DNA of 64,000 bases from Candidatus Omnitrophota bacterium (GCA_020632575.1 JACKFH010000005.1:186001-250000), one strand, 5' to 3'. Positions 8,637 through 18,478 are shown, numbered from the stretch's first letter. Notes: a model not told the origin generated them from the letters alone. Made by a program: numbers and translations.

Positions 8637-10223
8637 CTAAAAGTCCCGTTTCGCCAAGCGGATCAAGACATCTTTTCTTAAGCCGTAGCAGGGATAAACC
8701 TCAAACTCCCGGAAGGGATGGCCCTCGAAGGGGGCCTCGACCACGATCGGATCGCCTATTTGATTGAAGCAATCACGCAAATCCTCGAACTCCCTTTCCG
8801 TACGGCTTTCGCTCTTTCGCGATCGGGACACATAGAGAGCGTTGGCTCCGGAGCGAATGTAAGGAGATTCCCAAAGCGTATATCCTCGACGATCTCCAAA
8901 AGCAGGGACGAATGCGCGATCCGGTTCACCCGCGTAAAACGCGGCGGTCGCGACTCGGTCGAATCTCCAAGAAGCGATGAGGTCGAAATCGCCCTCGCCC
9001 CCTGCGTCCAATTGTTCTTTTAAAAACTTGCCCAGGCGATCGAAACCGTAGTTTTGGGAGGTCCAATCCTTGTCGAGGTGTTCATCGAACTCGGCTTTGA
9101 GGGTGGGTGGCAACCAAGAGTTCGGCAGGGACTGGCTGACCAGGAAGGGGAAGACCAGATATCCATAAATCAATAGGGTCATGACCATCGCGGAACTGCA
9201 AAACATAAATCGTCTCCGCCCCGACCATTGTTGCAGTGTGACCGCGACCGCGGGAAGCAATCCGATGAATGCCGGGGCGGTCCAATGAATCTTCACCGAA
9301 TCGCTGAAACTCACATAGACAAAAAAGAGGAAGAGCGGAACCGAGGACCAGAAAGAAAGCGCCATCCCTCGCGAGAGCCCCTCGCGGAACTGCTTGGCGA
9401 TCCGGGTGGCGACAACGGCGACCAAGCCATACACCCAGGGAGATAACAAGAGCAGGGGCGCGAGAAAGACGCCGAGGAGATGGACCGGTTTGAATTCCCC
9501 CGCTTCCGCCAAGCGATCGAATTGGAACTCATAGGTGATCCAACCGTTTTGGGCGTTCCAGATGAAATTTGGCAAATAACAGGACAGGGCGATGGCGAAA
9601 CCGATATAGGGCCATGGAGTCGCGAGGTGTTTGCGATCTTTCCCAAAAAAGAGAAGGTGGAGGAACAACGAGCCCACTAGCGGAACAGCGTGAAATTTAC
9701 TGAGTAGGGCGCCTCCCGCCATGAAGCCCGCTAAAATCCACCAGAGGGGTTTGCCGGTGGACACCGAGCGCTCGAAACAAAGCAGTGTGGCGCACCAGAA
9801 AAACATCAAGGGCGCATCCGGCTGATTCTGGATGGCGAGGATCGAATAGATCGGAATGATGTTGAACAAGAGTGCGGCCCCAATGCCCGCCTTCACCGAA
9901 TCGAATAGATTCCGGCCGTAGTAGTAGAGAAAGATCGAGCAGAAGAAATGCGAGACGATGCAATGCAGCCGCGCAGCCAAGGAGGAGGGTGGATCCCAAA
10001 AATTGAAGAAATGGAGAAAGAACCCGAGCATGGGCGGATGATCGAAGTAGCCAAAACCAAGATTTTGGCTGTACATCCAGTAATAGCACTCGGTTTCGAA
10101 CAACGGATGACTGGCCGCGACGGCAAACCGGACCGTTGTCACGATCAGCAGCGCGAAGAACCAAAACCATGGATTTCCCAGAAGATTCTGGGGTCGAAGA
10201 TCAACCCTTCCAGATCTCAACAT
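8637..10223 (-). CDS. GT39-type (ArnT/PMT-like) membrane glycosyltransferase
   Basis: The product is 528 residues with about ten to twelve membrane helices. After the first helix, the first extracytoplasmic loop carries ETECYYWMYSQNLGFGYFDHPPM. This is the signature of dolichyl/undecaprenyl-phosphate sugar transferases, where an acidic residue next to the tyrosines is the catalytic base. A second loop has NQPDAPLMFFW. It probably moves a sugar from a polyprenyl-phosphate donor to lipid A, a protein or a glycan at the outer face of the inner membrane; acceptor unknown. The soluble C-terminal tail of about 150 residues fits the family. It is divergent from GH127. The start ATG lacks a well-spaced ribosome site, so the N-terminus is uncertain. 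Confidence 0.85.
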   Translation of the reverse strand: MLRSGRVDLRPQNLLGNPWFWFFALLIVTTVRFAVAASHPLFETECYYWMYSQNLGFGYFDHPPMLGFFLHFFNFWDPPSSLAARLHCIVSHFFCSIFLYYYGRNLFDSVKAGIGAALLFNIIPIYSILAIQNQPDAPLMFFWCATLLCFERSVSTGKPLWWILAGFMAGGALLSKFHAVPLVGSLFLHLLFFGKDRKHLATPWPYIGFAIALSCYLPNFIWNAQNGWITYEFQFDRLAEAGEFKPVHLLGVFLAPLLLLSPWVYGLVAVVATRIAKQFREGLSRGMALSFWSSVPLFLFFVYVSFSDSVKIHWTAPAFIGLLPAVAVTLQQWSGRRRFMFCSSAMVMTLLIYGYLVFPFLVSQSLPNSWLPPTLKAEFDEHLDKDWTSQNYGFDRLGKFLKEQLDAGGEGDFDLIASWRFDRVATAAFYAGEPDRAFVPAFGDRRGYTLWESPYIRSGANALYVSRSRKSESRTEREFEDLRDCFNQIGDPIVVEAPFEGHPFREFEVYPCYGLRKDVLIRLAKRDF

Positions 10224-10393
10224 CCCCTATTACACCATCCCAATTAGAGTTCTCCCCCAAGAACCAATGCCAAAGCATACCAGAAAAAAGGACTTTGGGT
10301 AGAGAAAAGACGACATTTCCTCCGCGCCACAAATCCGGCGAAATCCGCTATCCTACCCCTCCTGATAATCCAACCGTTTGGAGGGTGTGGAAA

Positions 10394-13180
10394 ATGTTAC
10401 GTTTCTCGGTTCTCAAAGTCTCCATCGTCACTGTCTTGTTCGCTGTTTTCTCTCAACCGTCCTTTTCCGAGGAGTCGCTGAAACTACATTCGATGCCCTC
10501 GGCGCATTTTTCCTTCGAGGGAGAAGTTGGCAGTCGGGTCGAGGCCAACCTGAACAACTGGCTCCTGAGGGCCCCATACGCCAACCCCGGAATGATCGAA
10601 ATGTTTAAAGTCCGAGACCGGGATCCAAAACCGCAGATTGTCCCCTGGGCGGGCGAATTTGTGGGCAAGTATCTGATCTCCGCGATTCAGGCCAACCGCA
10701 TGGTGGACGATCCCGCGCTTGCTGAAACGATCCAGGATGTGATCGATCGATTGATCGAGACTCAAGCGGAGGATGGCTACCTCGGGCCCTTCCGCAAGGA
10801 CGAGAGACTGCTTGGTCATTGGGACCTTTGGGGCCACTATCACATCATTCAAGCGCTTCTCATGTGGAATGAGCAAACCGGCGACGAAGCGGCCCTGGAA
10901 GCGGCCACCCGAGCCGCCGATTTGGTCTGCAAGACTTATCTCGACACGGACCGTCGCCCTCTCGACGCGGGGTCCGATGAAATGAATCTAGCGATCATCC
11001 ATGGAATGGGCCTGCTTTACCGGAAGACCGGGAACGAGCGCTACCTCGACATGATGAGGATGATCGAGGAGGACTGGAAATCGGCTGGCGATTATTTTCG
11101 CGAGGGCCTTGCCGGAACCGATTTCTACAAGATTCCGCGCCCGCGCTGGGAGAGTCTCCACGATCTTCAGGGATTGAAACAACTCTATCTGATCACCGGG
11201 AACGAGGACTACAAAACCGCGTTCGTTAACTTGTGGCGGTCCATTCAGAAATTCGATCGCCACAACACCGGCGGCTTTTCGACCGGCGAGGCGGCGATTG
11301 GCAACCCCTATTCTCCCGGCGCTATCGAAACTTGTTGCACCACCGCTTGGTCCGCGCTGACGCTCGACATGCTCACCCTGACCGGCGATCCGAAAGTGGC
11401 CGAGGAACTGGAGTGGTCCTTCTTCAACTCGATCCTCGGATCGCAGCACCCCAGCGGGAGGTGGTGGACTTACAACACGCCGATGAATGGTAAACGGGAA
11501 GCTTCGGCTCACACCATTGTCTTCCAGTCCCGCGCGGGGACCCCGGAGCTCAATTGCTGTTCAGTGAATGCCCCGCGTGGCCTCGGGATGCTTTCGGAGT
11601 GGGCGATCATGAAGGGCGATGCGGATGATATTGTCATCAACTACCTCGCCTCCATGTCGGCGACCGTTCCTCTCGAGGATGGACGGTTGCTGACTCTGAA
11701 GCAGACCTCGAACTACCCGACCGCCGAGCGTTATTATCTTCAACCCACGCTCGATGGGACCGCCGAGCTGACACTCAAGATCCGCGTTCCGAGTTGGGCG
11801 GTTGGGAGCACTGCCGCGGTCAATGGGAACCTGATCGAGAAAGTGACTCCCGGGGAGTATTTGGAGATCAAGCGGGTCTGGAAAACCGGCGACAGCGTTC
11901 TACTGAACATCAAGATCCCGACTTGGACTTGGGTGGGCGATGGCGACAAAGCGGGGAAGATTTCGATTTATCATGGTCCACTCCTCTTGGCTTACGATCA
12001 GCGGTTCAATGATTACGACAGCGATGCGATTCCGACTCTTGATTACCAGAATCTCGAAGAGAAGCCGGTTTACCTGGACACGGAGACCTTTCAGCCCCTC
12101 ATTGTTCAAGAGTTCAAAGGCGCCGATGGAACGCCACTGAGACTTTGCGATTTCGCAACCGCGGGCGCTTTGGGAACAGAGTATGTCTCATGGCTGCCAG
12201 TCGAGAACGCGCCGCCGCCCCCCTTCCATGTCGAATCTCCGAAAGAGGGAGAAGCGATCCCCGCGGGTCCCAATCTCTTCACCTGGACCGGCCCCCGGAT
12301 CTCGGAGGACAAGACTTACCGGTTTGTCCTTTCGGAGAATGCGGACCTTTCGAATCCGATTGTCACCTCGGAAGACCTGAATCGAAACCAATTGGTTGTC
12401 CGCGACCCGCTGAAACCGGATACGACTTACTACTGGCTGGTCACCGCGATCAACGAGAACGGTGAGAAACCTGTCGAGGGAGGCGTGCACACTTTCCGTG
12501 TCGATCCCTCTCTCGAGAAAACTTTCATCGATCATCCCGCTTTGTTCGAGTTCCGTCAGGATGAATTGATCGCTGGATCGTATCTCCAGGGGAGCGCCGA
12601 CCCAGTCTATGGTTACCTCGAAAAAGCCGAAGGGATCGAACCGGCGACCGGACGCGATGGCAAGTCCGGTTCCGCGATCGCATTCAACCAGGATGGAATG
12701 GTCCGCTACAAGATCCCGCACTTCCCGCTCGATAACTACACCTTTGCCGCATGGGTGAAACCCTCCGACCAACCGTACGGCCTCGCGCAAATCTTCTCCG
12801 CATGGGCCAAGGGGGGCGACGATCCCTTACGGGTGGTGATCGATGACGGCAAGGTTTTCGCAAGAGTCGAGGGTCAGGGCCACTTCGGAACACAAGGGAT
12901 CCCCATCGAAAAGGGGAAATGGACCCATGTGGCGGCGGTCAAATCTGGAGAAAACCTCGCCTTGTATGTCAACGGAGAAAAGGTCACGGACACTGGCATC
13001 CCCGCGATGGGCCGTCACACATCCGCCCTCGATTTCGCTCTGGGTGCCAACCCGCATCACACGGGTCCCGAGTTTTACCACGGCCTCATCGATGATTTCG
13101 CCTTTTATGGCAAGGCACTTTCAGCGGACCAAATCAGAAAGATTTATGAGGAAGGACTTGATCTCTCATTGAATCAATGA
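10394..13180 (+). CDS. Secreted GH127 (DUF1680) beta-L-arabinofuranosidase-like enzyme with FN3-like and LamG domains
   Basis: The product is 928 residues. The ATG at 10394 has GGAGGG 8 nt upstream and yields a signal peptide (MLRFSVLKVSIVTVLFAVFS). Residues about 45-590 form the (alpha/alpha)6 barrel and beta-domain of GH127. Glu312, Cys314, Cys388 and Cys389 line up with the Glu338/Cys340/Cys417/Cys418 zinc-cysteine site of HypBA1, where a Cys is the nucleophile, so the enzyme should be active. An FN3-like domain with FHVESPKEGEAIPAGPNLFTW follows at about 605-700, then a LamG/concanavalin-type domain at about 740-925 (YTFAAWVKPSDQP, KWTHVAAVKSGENLALYVNG). It is predicted to remove arabinofuranosyl or related sugars outside the cytoplasm. 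The next gene overlaps it by an ATGA. Confidence 0.9.
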   Translation: MLRFSVLKVSIVTVLFAVFSQPSFSEESLKLHSMPSAHFSFEGEVGSRVEANLNNWLLRAPYANPGMIEMFKVRDRDPKPQIVPWAGEFVGKYLISAIQANRMVDDPALAETIQDVIDRLIETQAEDGYLGPFRKDERLLGHWDLWGHYHIIQALLMWNEQTGDEAALEAATRAADLVCKTYLDTDRRPLDAGSDEMNLAIIHGMGLLYRKTGNERYLDMMRMIEEDWKSAGDYFREGLAGTDFYKIPRPRWESLHDLQGLKQLYLITGNEDYKTAFVNLWRSIQKFDRHNTGGFSTGEAAIGNPYSPGAIETCCTTAWSALTLDMLTLTGDPKVAEELEWSFFNSILGSQHPSGRWWTYNTPMNGKREASAHTIVFQSRAGTPELNCCSVNAPRGLGMLSEWAIMKGDADDIVINYLASMSATVPLEDGRLLTLKQTSNYPTAERYYLQPTLDGTAELTLKIRVPSWAVGSTAAVNGNLIEKVTPGEYLEIKRVWKTGDSVLLNIKIPTWTWVGDGDKAGKISIYHGPLLLAYDQRFNDYDSDAIPTLDYQNLEEKPVYLDTETFQPLIVQEFKGADGTPLRLCDFATAGALGTEYVSWLPVENAPPPPFHVESPKEGEAIPAGPNLFTWTGPRISEDKTYRFVLSENADLSNPIVTSEDLNRNQLVVRDPLKPDTTYYWLVTAINENGEKPVEGGVHTFRVDPSLEKTFIDHPALFEFRQDELIAGSYLQGSADPVYGYLEKAEGIEPATGRDGKSGSAIAFNQDGMVRYKIPHFPLDNYTFAAWVKPSDQPYGLAQIFSAWAKGGDDPLRVVIDDGKVFARVEGQGHFGTQGIPIEKGKWTHVAAVKSGENLALYVNGEKVTDTGIPAMGRHTSALDFALGANPHHTGPEFYHGLIDDFAFYGKALSADQIRKIYEEGLDLSLNQ

Positions 13181-14505
13181 ACCGAGAATTGGAGGGCCGA
13201 GAGGAGAGCGAGTCATCGGTTCGCTTGTTGGTTCTAGTCTTCTTGGCGATCTCCTTTGGCTACCTGCTCTGGGCGGAATCCCGCCACCTCCAGGGCGACC
13301 GAGGTGTCCTCCGGGGTGCTGTTCTCTTTTTTTTGGCCGGGGTTTTTGGGTTTGGCTCGGCGGTGATGACAGGGCGGATAGCGCCCGTTGTACGGTTCTG
13401 CGCGCTTTTTGTCCTGGCGGTTGGAGCATTCGACCTCATCGTTCATAGCCCCGGGTGCTCAATCTTCGGTCTGGAGCCGCGGTTCAAGAACGACTTTGAG
13501 ATCAACCTGACCGCGGCTCAACAGATGTATGGCGAGGGGGGGAGCCCGTATGGCATCCAAGAGGAGTTCAACCTCCCCAACGCCTCGATCAGTTTTCCAT
13601 TTCCCACCTACTGGGTTTACTGGGCCTGCTCCGGATTCGGCGGGTTCGACCCCGCAACGACGGGAGCGATCTTCACCGCGCTCAATCTCTTCGCGGCGAT
13701 TGTCCTGATCCGCGCGAGCAGGGGGTTGAGCGGAATCGGCGGGGACGAGTCCGAGTTGATATGGTTCCTCACCCTCATCTCTCCGATCTGGGGAACCGTC
13801 CTCATCGGGCAGACGCCGGTGATGGCCGCCGCCTTGATTAGTGCGGGATGGTTAACCCTACGATCCGAGGATTTTATGCACCTCACTTTCGGCGCTCTTC
13901 TTGTCGCCTTCGGAATTCTAATCAAACCCAACTTTGCACCGCTGGTTGTTGGGCCACTCCTCATAGGCCTTCTGGACAGGCGACATCAAAAACAATTCAA
14001 TCTTTCGTTGGGAATCATCGCGGCGTTGGTGGGTGTGGCGCTTTGCGCGATTCTTATTCCGGGGGGAGTCGGTCTCGATACACTGGGAGAGTTTCGCGAC
14101 GTTGCTGTGCCGAAAGCGCTCACCAAGGTGGAGGCCCACAACAATTTATCCCTGGTCGGATTTCTTCATTTCCTCTTGCCGATGCCCATACATCCGAAAG
14201 CGACTGGTTTGTTTTTAGTGACAATTCTTACCGCTCTAGGAGTTGTCCGAAGATTGGATTGGAAATACTGGTTTCTCGTCCCACTTATTGTTTCACCGAT
14301 TACATGGGGGCCCTACTTGTCCCTCGCTTTGCCGGTACAGTTTGCTCTAGCCAAACAATCCGACGCCTTCATCCAAACCTTGGTCATCCTGTCCGCCGGT
14401 TTGATCGGTCTGGACTACACGGGATTCAGCACGCTGGGAGTCTTGATTCTCTTATGGCTGGTGATCCAAAGCCCTCAGGCGGAGGGCCCAGGGAAGAGGT
14501 GGTAG
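13177..14505 (+). CDS. GT87-like (DUF2029) polytopic membrane glycosyltransferase
   Basis: This 442-residue protein has about ten predicted membrane helices. The loop after the third helix carries NDFEINLTAAQQMYGEGGSPYG, followed by FPFPTYWVYW. This matches the loop of DUF2029/GT87 polyprenyl-phosphate-mannose-type transferases, where the Asp is part of the active site. PNFAPLVVGPLLIGLL also fits the family. It likely uses a lipid-linked sugar at the membrane outer face; donor and acceptor are not predictable. Its ATG overlaps the GH127 stop (ATGA), so the two genes are translationally coupled. It overlaps the convergent DUF420 gene by 31 bp at the 3' end. Confidence 0.75.
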   Translation: MNRELEGREESESSVRLLVLVFLAISFGYLLWAESRHLQGDRGVLRGAVLFFLAGVFGFGSAVMTGRIAPVVRFCALFVLAVGAFDLIVHSPGCSIFGLEPRFKNDFEINLTAAQQMYGEGGSPYGIQEEFNLPNASISFPFPTYWVYWACSGFGGFDPATTGAIFTALNLFAAIVLIRASRGLSGIGGDESELIWFLTLISPIWGTVLIGQTPVMAAALISAGWLTLRSEDFMHLTFGALLVAFGILIKPNFAPLVVGPLLIGLLDRRHQKQFNLSLGIIAALVGVALCAILIPGGVGLDTLGEFRDVAVPKALTKVEAHNNLSLVGFLHFLLPMPIHPKATGLFLVTILTALGVVRRLDWKYWFLVPLIVSPITWGPYLSLALPVQFALAKQSDAFIQTLVILSAGLIGLDYTGFSTLGVLILLWLVIQSPQAEGPGKRW

Positions 14506-14906
14506 AGCATCAGGTAGACAATCACCCCGGTGACCGAGACATACATCCAGATCGGAAACGTCCAGCGCGCGATTCTGCGATGACGGATCCAATCCTGCTT
14601 ATAAGCTCGGAAGAAAGTGGTCAGGATCAGAGGAAGATTTACCACCGCCAACACGGTGTGTGTCAGAAGGATGGTGAAATAGACATACCGTACAAACCCC
14701 TCCCCCTGAAAGTGTTTGGAGCCGGCGTAGTAGTGGTAAACCAAATAACAAATGAGGAACAAGGCCGAGACAACAAACGCCGAGATCATGCAATTCTTGT
14801 GAGCATGAATCCTCTTTTGCTTGATGAAGTAATATCCCGTACCCAGTAAAATCGCGGCGGCGGAATTCAAGAAAGCATTGACCGCGGGTAAATCATACAC
14901 TGACAT
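14475..14906 (-). CDS. DUF420 membrane protein (CtaM/YozB-like)
   Basis: This is a 143-residue protein with four predicted membrane helices. The order of conserved residues is that of DUF420: HAHKNCMISAFVVSALFLICYLVYH after helix 1, then YFTILLTHTVLAVVNLPLI, then RHRRIARWTFPIWMYVSVTGVIVYLMLY. The conserved His residues in helices 2 and 3 suggest haem or metal contact. In Firmicutes the related CtaM is needed for active cytochrome oxidase, so a role in respiratory oxidase assembly is plausible but not shown here. The gene stands between convergent GT87 (31-bp overlap) and valS 40 bp downstream, and may be cotranscribed with valS as the distal gene. Confidence 0.85.
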   Translation of the reverse strand: MSVYDLPAVNAFLNSAAAILLGTGYYFIKQKRIHAHKNCMISAFVVSALFLICYLVYHYYAGSKHFQGEGFVRYVYFTILLTHTVLAVVNLPLILTTFFRAYKQDWIRHRRIARWTFPIWMYVSVTGVIVYLMLYHLFPGPSA

Positions 14907-14945
14907 TTCGAATCTCGTTTCAGTCCGTTCTCCGAAGGCGGTGCC

Positions 14946-17664
14946 CTAGACCAACCGCTCCAATTTTGCCTTGAGCGCCATGTATTCGTTCTCGGCTTTT
15001 TTCAAGCTGGCGCGCTCCCGTTCGATCACATCGGGCGGCGCCTTTGCGACAAACCCCTCGTTGGAAAGTTTTTTCTGGAGGCGCTCATAGTTGGACTTCA
15101 GTTTCTCGACCGATTTTGTGAGTCGAGCGATTTCCTTGTCCTTGTGGTCGGCGCTCCAGAGGAGGGCAATGCTCAGCTCATCCACCACCGCGACCGAGGA
15201 GGCAGCGGGTTCCTCGGTGTCCAGAATCGTGGGTTCGTCGGCCAACTTAATGAATTGTTTTAGACGGGGCCAGTGCGAACGGATGAACTCGATGTCCTTG
15301 GCGGGGCCTCGGAAACTAATTTCGGAAATCTCTTTCGGCGCCATCCCGAGTTCGTGGCGGAGATTGCGGATCGAATAGGAAATCTCTTGGAAGAGCGCCA
15401 TCTCCCTTTCGAGTTCCGGGTTTTCCCGCTCCTTACACGGCTTTGGATAGTCGGCGATCATGATGGAGGGTCCGGGGTCCTCGGTTTCGAGACCGAGATC
15501 CCTTCGTGTCTCATTAAGGAGCTGCCAAATCTCCTCGGTCATGAAGGGGCAGAAGGGGTGCAAAAGTTTGAGCGCCCCATCGAGGATTTCAAGGAGTGTG
15601 ATCATCGCCGCGTCCCGTTCGGGAGAGGGATCGGCATAGAGTCGCGGCTTCACCAACTCCAGATACCAATCGCAGTATTCCTTCCAAAAGAAGTCGTAGA
15701 TGGCTCCGCCCGCCTCGGCGAATTGGTAACTGTCCATCGCCTTGCGAGTCGCCTCCACCGTGGTTTCAAACCGGGAGCGAATCCAACGGTCCTCCCACTG
15801 GAGGGCGCTCTCATCGAGGTTGGGTGAAGAGAGACCGGCGCTCGTGTTGGAGAGGACAAGGCGAGTGGCGTTCCAGATCTTGTTCAGGAAGTTGCGGTAA
15901 CCGATCAGACGGTTATCGCCGGATTCGATCTCGTTCCCTTTCTCGTCGACCGAAGCGCCGAGTTTCATGTCCTTCCCTTGCGAGGTGAGCATGCACAGGG
16001 TCAGGCGGACCGAATCGACGCCATAGGCCTCGATGATGTCCACCGGGTCGAGAGCATTGCCGAGTGATTTCGACTGCTTTCTCCCTTCCAAATCACGGAC
16101 CAAGCCGGTCATGTAGACATCCCGGAATGGGACATCGCCCATGAACTGGAAACCCATCATGATCATGCGGGCGACCCAGAAATAGATGATGTCGAATCCG
16201 GTCACCAGTGTGCCGGTCGGATAGTATTTTTTCAGTAGGTCGGTTTCCTCGGGCCACCCCATGGTCGAGAAGGGCCACAGACTGGAGGAGAACCAGGTGT
16301 CGAGCACGTCCTCGTCCTGGACCAAATCCTTGCCGCCGCATTTCGGGCACGCGGAGGGATCCTCCTCGACACAGATCTCGGTGTCGCAGGTCTGGCAATA
16401 CCAAACCGGAATGCGGTGCCCCCACCAGAGTTGGCGAGAGACCGCCCAATCCCGGACGTTCTCCACCCAAGCAAAGAAGAGATTCTCAAAATGTTTCGGC
16501 ACAAACCGGACACGGCCATCGCGGACCGCGCGAAGCGGCTCCTCCATCAGCGGTTTCATTTTCACGAACCATTGTTTCATCAGGTAGGGTTCAATATCGC
16601 ACTTCGACCGGTAGCAAACGCCGACCCGGTTCTGGTGCGGCTCGACTGAAATGATGTGCCCCATCGCCTCGAGGTCCGCGACAATCGCTTTGCGGCATTC
16701 GTAGCGATCCATGCCGACATATTTTTCGCCGGCGTTCTCGTTCATGGCAGCGTCGGTGGTGAAGACATTGATGCGCTCGAGGTTGTGACGTTCCCCGATC
16801 TCGAAGTCGACCTGATCGTGCGCGGGAGTCACTTTCAGGGCGCCGGTTCCGAAACCGCGTTCGATCGCCTCGTCGGCGATAATCGGGATGCTCCGATCGG
16901 TGGTGGGGACCCGAACATGTTTGCCGATCAGGTCCTTGTATTTCTCCTCTTCCGGATGAACCGCGATCGCGGTGTCGCCGGGAATGGTCTCGGGCCGAGT
17001 CGTGGCAATCCGAATGCTTCCCTCGAAATCGATTCCGGGATAATCGACGGTCCAGAGAAAACCTTCACGGTCCTCGTATTCGACCTCGTCATCGGCGATT
17101 GTCGTGTGGAGATGAGGGTCCCAGTTGATCAACCGCTCCCCGTGGTAGATGTAGCCATCGTTGTAAAGATCGACAAAGACTTTCGAGACCGCCTTGGAGA
17201 GTCCCTCGTCGAGGGTGAACCGGATGCGGTCCCAATCGCAGGAGCAACCCAGAGTCTTGAGCTGGCCGATAATGGTTCCGCCGTACTCCTCACGCCATTC
17301 CCAAATCCGACGGAGCAATTCCTCACGGCCGAGATCGTGACGGGTCTTTCCCTCCTCGGCCCAGATCTTCTTCTCGACCACCGACTGAGTCGCGATTCCG
17401 GCGTGATCGGTCCCGGGCATCCAAAGGGTGTCGAACCCATCCATCCGTTTGTAGCGGATCAGGACATCCTGCAACGTGTTGTTCAGAGCGTGCCCGATAT
17501 GGAGTTTTCCCGGTGACATTCGGGGGCGGAATGACGATGGAATAGGCCGGCCTATCCCCGGTCTCCGGGGCCTTGAAAAAGCCGTTCTCCTCCCAGTAGG
17601 AGTACCATTTCTCCCGGGATGCATGCGGGTCGAACCGTGTGGGTAATTCGTGTGTCGCGGACAT
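14946..17664 (-). CDS. valS: Valine-tRNA ligase, reading frame interrupted by one apparent extra base
   Basis: The start ATG at 17664 (GAGGAG 5 nt upstream) gives MSATHELPTRFDPHASREKW, the expected ValS N-terminus. The frame runs to PPPNVTGK, where the HIGH motif should follow. That motif (LHIGHALNN) is present in the next frame: TTTT at 17505-17508 on the plus strand is one base too long. Removing one base gives a 905-residue class Ia enzyme of normal length. It has a Rossmann core, an editing CP1 domain, a C-x2-C (YCQTCDTEICVEE) plus C-x2-C (CPKCGGK) zinc-like element, and the anticodon domain. A C-terminal coiled-coil arm begins near IARLTKSVEKLKSNYERLQK. The KMSKS loop reads KQSKS. An essential gene should not be broken, so sequencing error is most likely. 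Confidence 0.9.
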
Positions 17665-17839
17665 TTTCGCTCCTCGTTCGGTGAAAACGGGGAGTATAGG
17701 GAGGTGGGGGTTTCGGTTGTAGGGGCGTGGGGCGGCGGTGGCGTGAACACCCTTTCTCCCCAGGTGGGTCGGATCGCAAGCACCGCCTAAAACCCTTCGC
17801 GGGAGTCGTATTTATCCAGCGATTTGCTATGATTCAGAT

Positions 17840-18046
17840 ATGAACGATTCATTGAAAATCAGCCATGATTGGAGCGACGAGAGCCTGGAGGCAAAGGCTC
17901 GGTGGTTTCAGAGTCTCTCCCTAGAGGACCGGATGGAAATCCTCTGTTCGTTCACCGATTTGGCTCTCGAGGTCAATCCCCGCTTGAAGGACCAGAAAGA
18001 TGCTCAACCGATTGAAGGACGTGTTCAAGTCCTTTCAAGACCGTGA
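17840..18046 (+). CDS. Small protein upstream of a nucleotidyltransferase
   Basis: The product is 68 residues, acidic and predicted helical (SDESLEAKARWFQSLSLEDRMEILCSFTDLAL), with a short basic end carrying PIEGRVQVLSRP. It overlaps the next gene by 47 bp in another frame. Small helical proteins of this style, with a terminal GRVxVL motif, are often found directly before nucleotidyltransferase genes of the AbiEii/DUF6036 kind. That is family recollection, not something measured here. A role as partner, regulator or antitoxin of the downstream enzyme is inferred. No strong ribosome site precedes the ATG; a TATGAT hexamer about 12 bp upstream would make the mRNA nearly leaderless. Confidence 0.6.
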   Translation: MNDSLKISHDWSDESLEAKARWFQSLSLEDRMEILCSFTDLALEVNPRLKDQKDAQPIEGRVQVLSRP

Positions 18047-18434
18047 TGTGAAATACATCGTTATCGGGGGAATCGCGTCAATTATTCACGGTGTGCCAAG
18101 GGCGACATTCGATCTAGACATACTGATCGAGGCAACTGAGGAGAATGGCAAGAGTTTGTTGGCCGCCTTGGAGGATGCGAACTTCGGAACGGCTTCGCTC
18201 ATCAATGTAGGGACTCTCCTCTCGAATGAGATCACAATCTTCAACGACCGGGTTCGCGTCGATGTTCAAACCTCCACACCCGGCATTTCATTTCAGGATG
18301 CTTGGGAGCGCCGCGAAATCCTTTCGTATGAATCCCAATCCTTCTTTGTTCTCTCCAAACCGGATTTGATCGCCACCAAGAAAGCCTCCGGGAGATCCGT
18401 CGATTTGGAGGATGTTCGGATCCTCGAACTCTAG
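18000..18434 (+). CDS. AbiEii/DUF6036-like nucleotidyltransferase
   Basis: The product is 144 residues. It carries the minimal nucleotidyltransferase signature YIVIGGIASIIHGVPRATFDLDILIEA at about 18-45: the GG, the HG..RxT and the DxD metal-binding pair (Asp39 and Asp41) are all present. RVRVDVQTST supplies a third acidic residue near 85. The C-terminal part with VLSKPDLIATKKASGRSVDLEDV is the helix typical of DUF6036/AbiEii-type enzymes. Relatives include toxins that add nucleotides to tRNA acceptor ends (MenT type) and proteins of unknown target. AAGGA lies 7 nt before the ATG. It overlaps the small upstream ORF, which implies coordinated translation. The toxin-antitoxin reading is plausible but unproven. 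Confidence 0.78.
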   Translation: MLNRLKDVFKSFQDRDVKYIVIGGIASIIHGVPRATFDLDILIEATEENGKSLLAALEDANFGTASLINVGTLLSNEITIFNDRVRVDVQTSTPGISFQDAWERREILSYESQSFFVLSKPDLIATKKASGRSVDLEDVRILEL

Positions 18435-18478
18435 TTGAGAGTCTACCAACCCCCTCACCCCCGGGTTAAAGTCCTGAT

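Noticed and set aside
13848..14849. 333-codon open frame across the GT87/DUF420 junction
   Set aside because: It overlaps two recognisable membrane protein genes, and its product is Arg/Ser/Pro-rich without motif.
17665..17783. N-terminal extension of the in-frame valS reading up to 17783
   Set aside because: The extension (Pro/Thr/Arg-rich) is an artefact of the frameshift. The true N-terminus is in the other frame, starting at 17664 with a good ribosome site.
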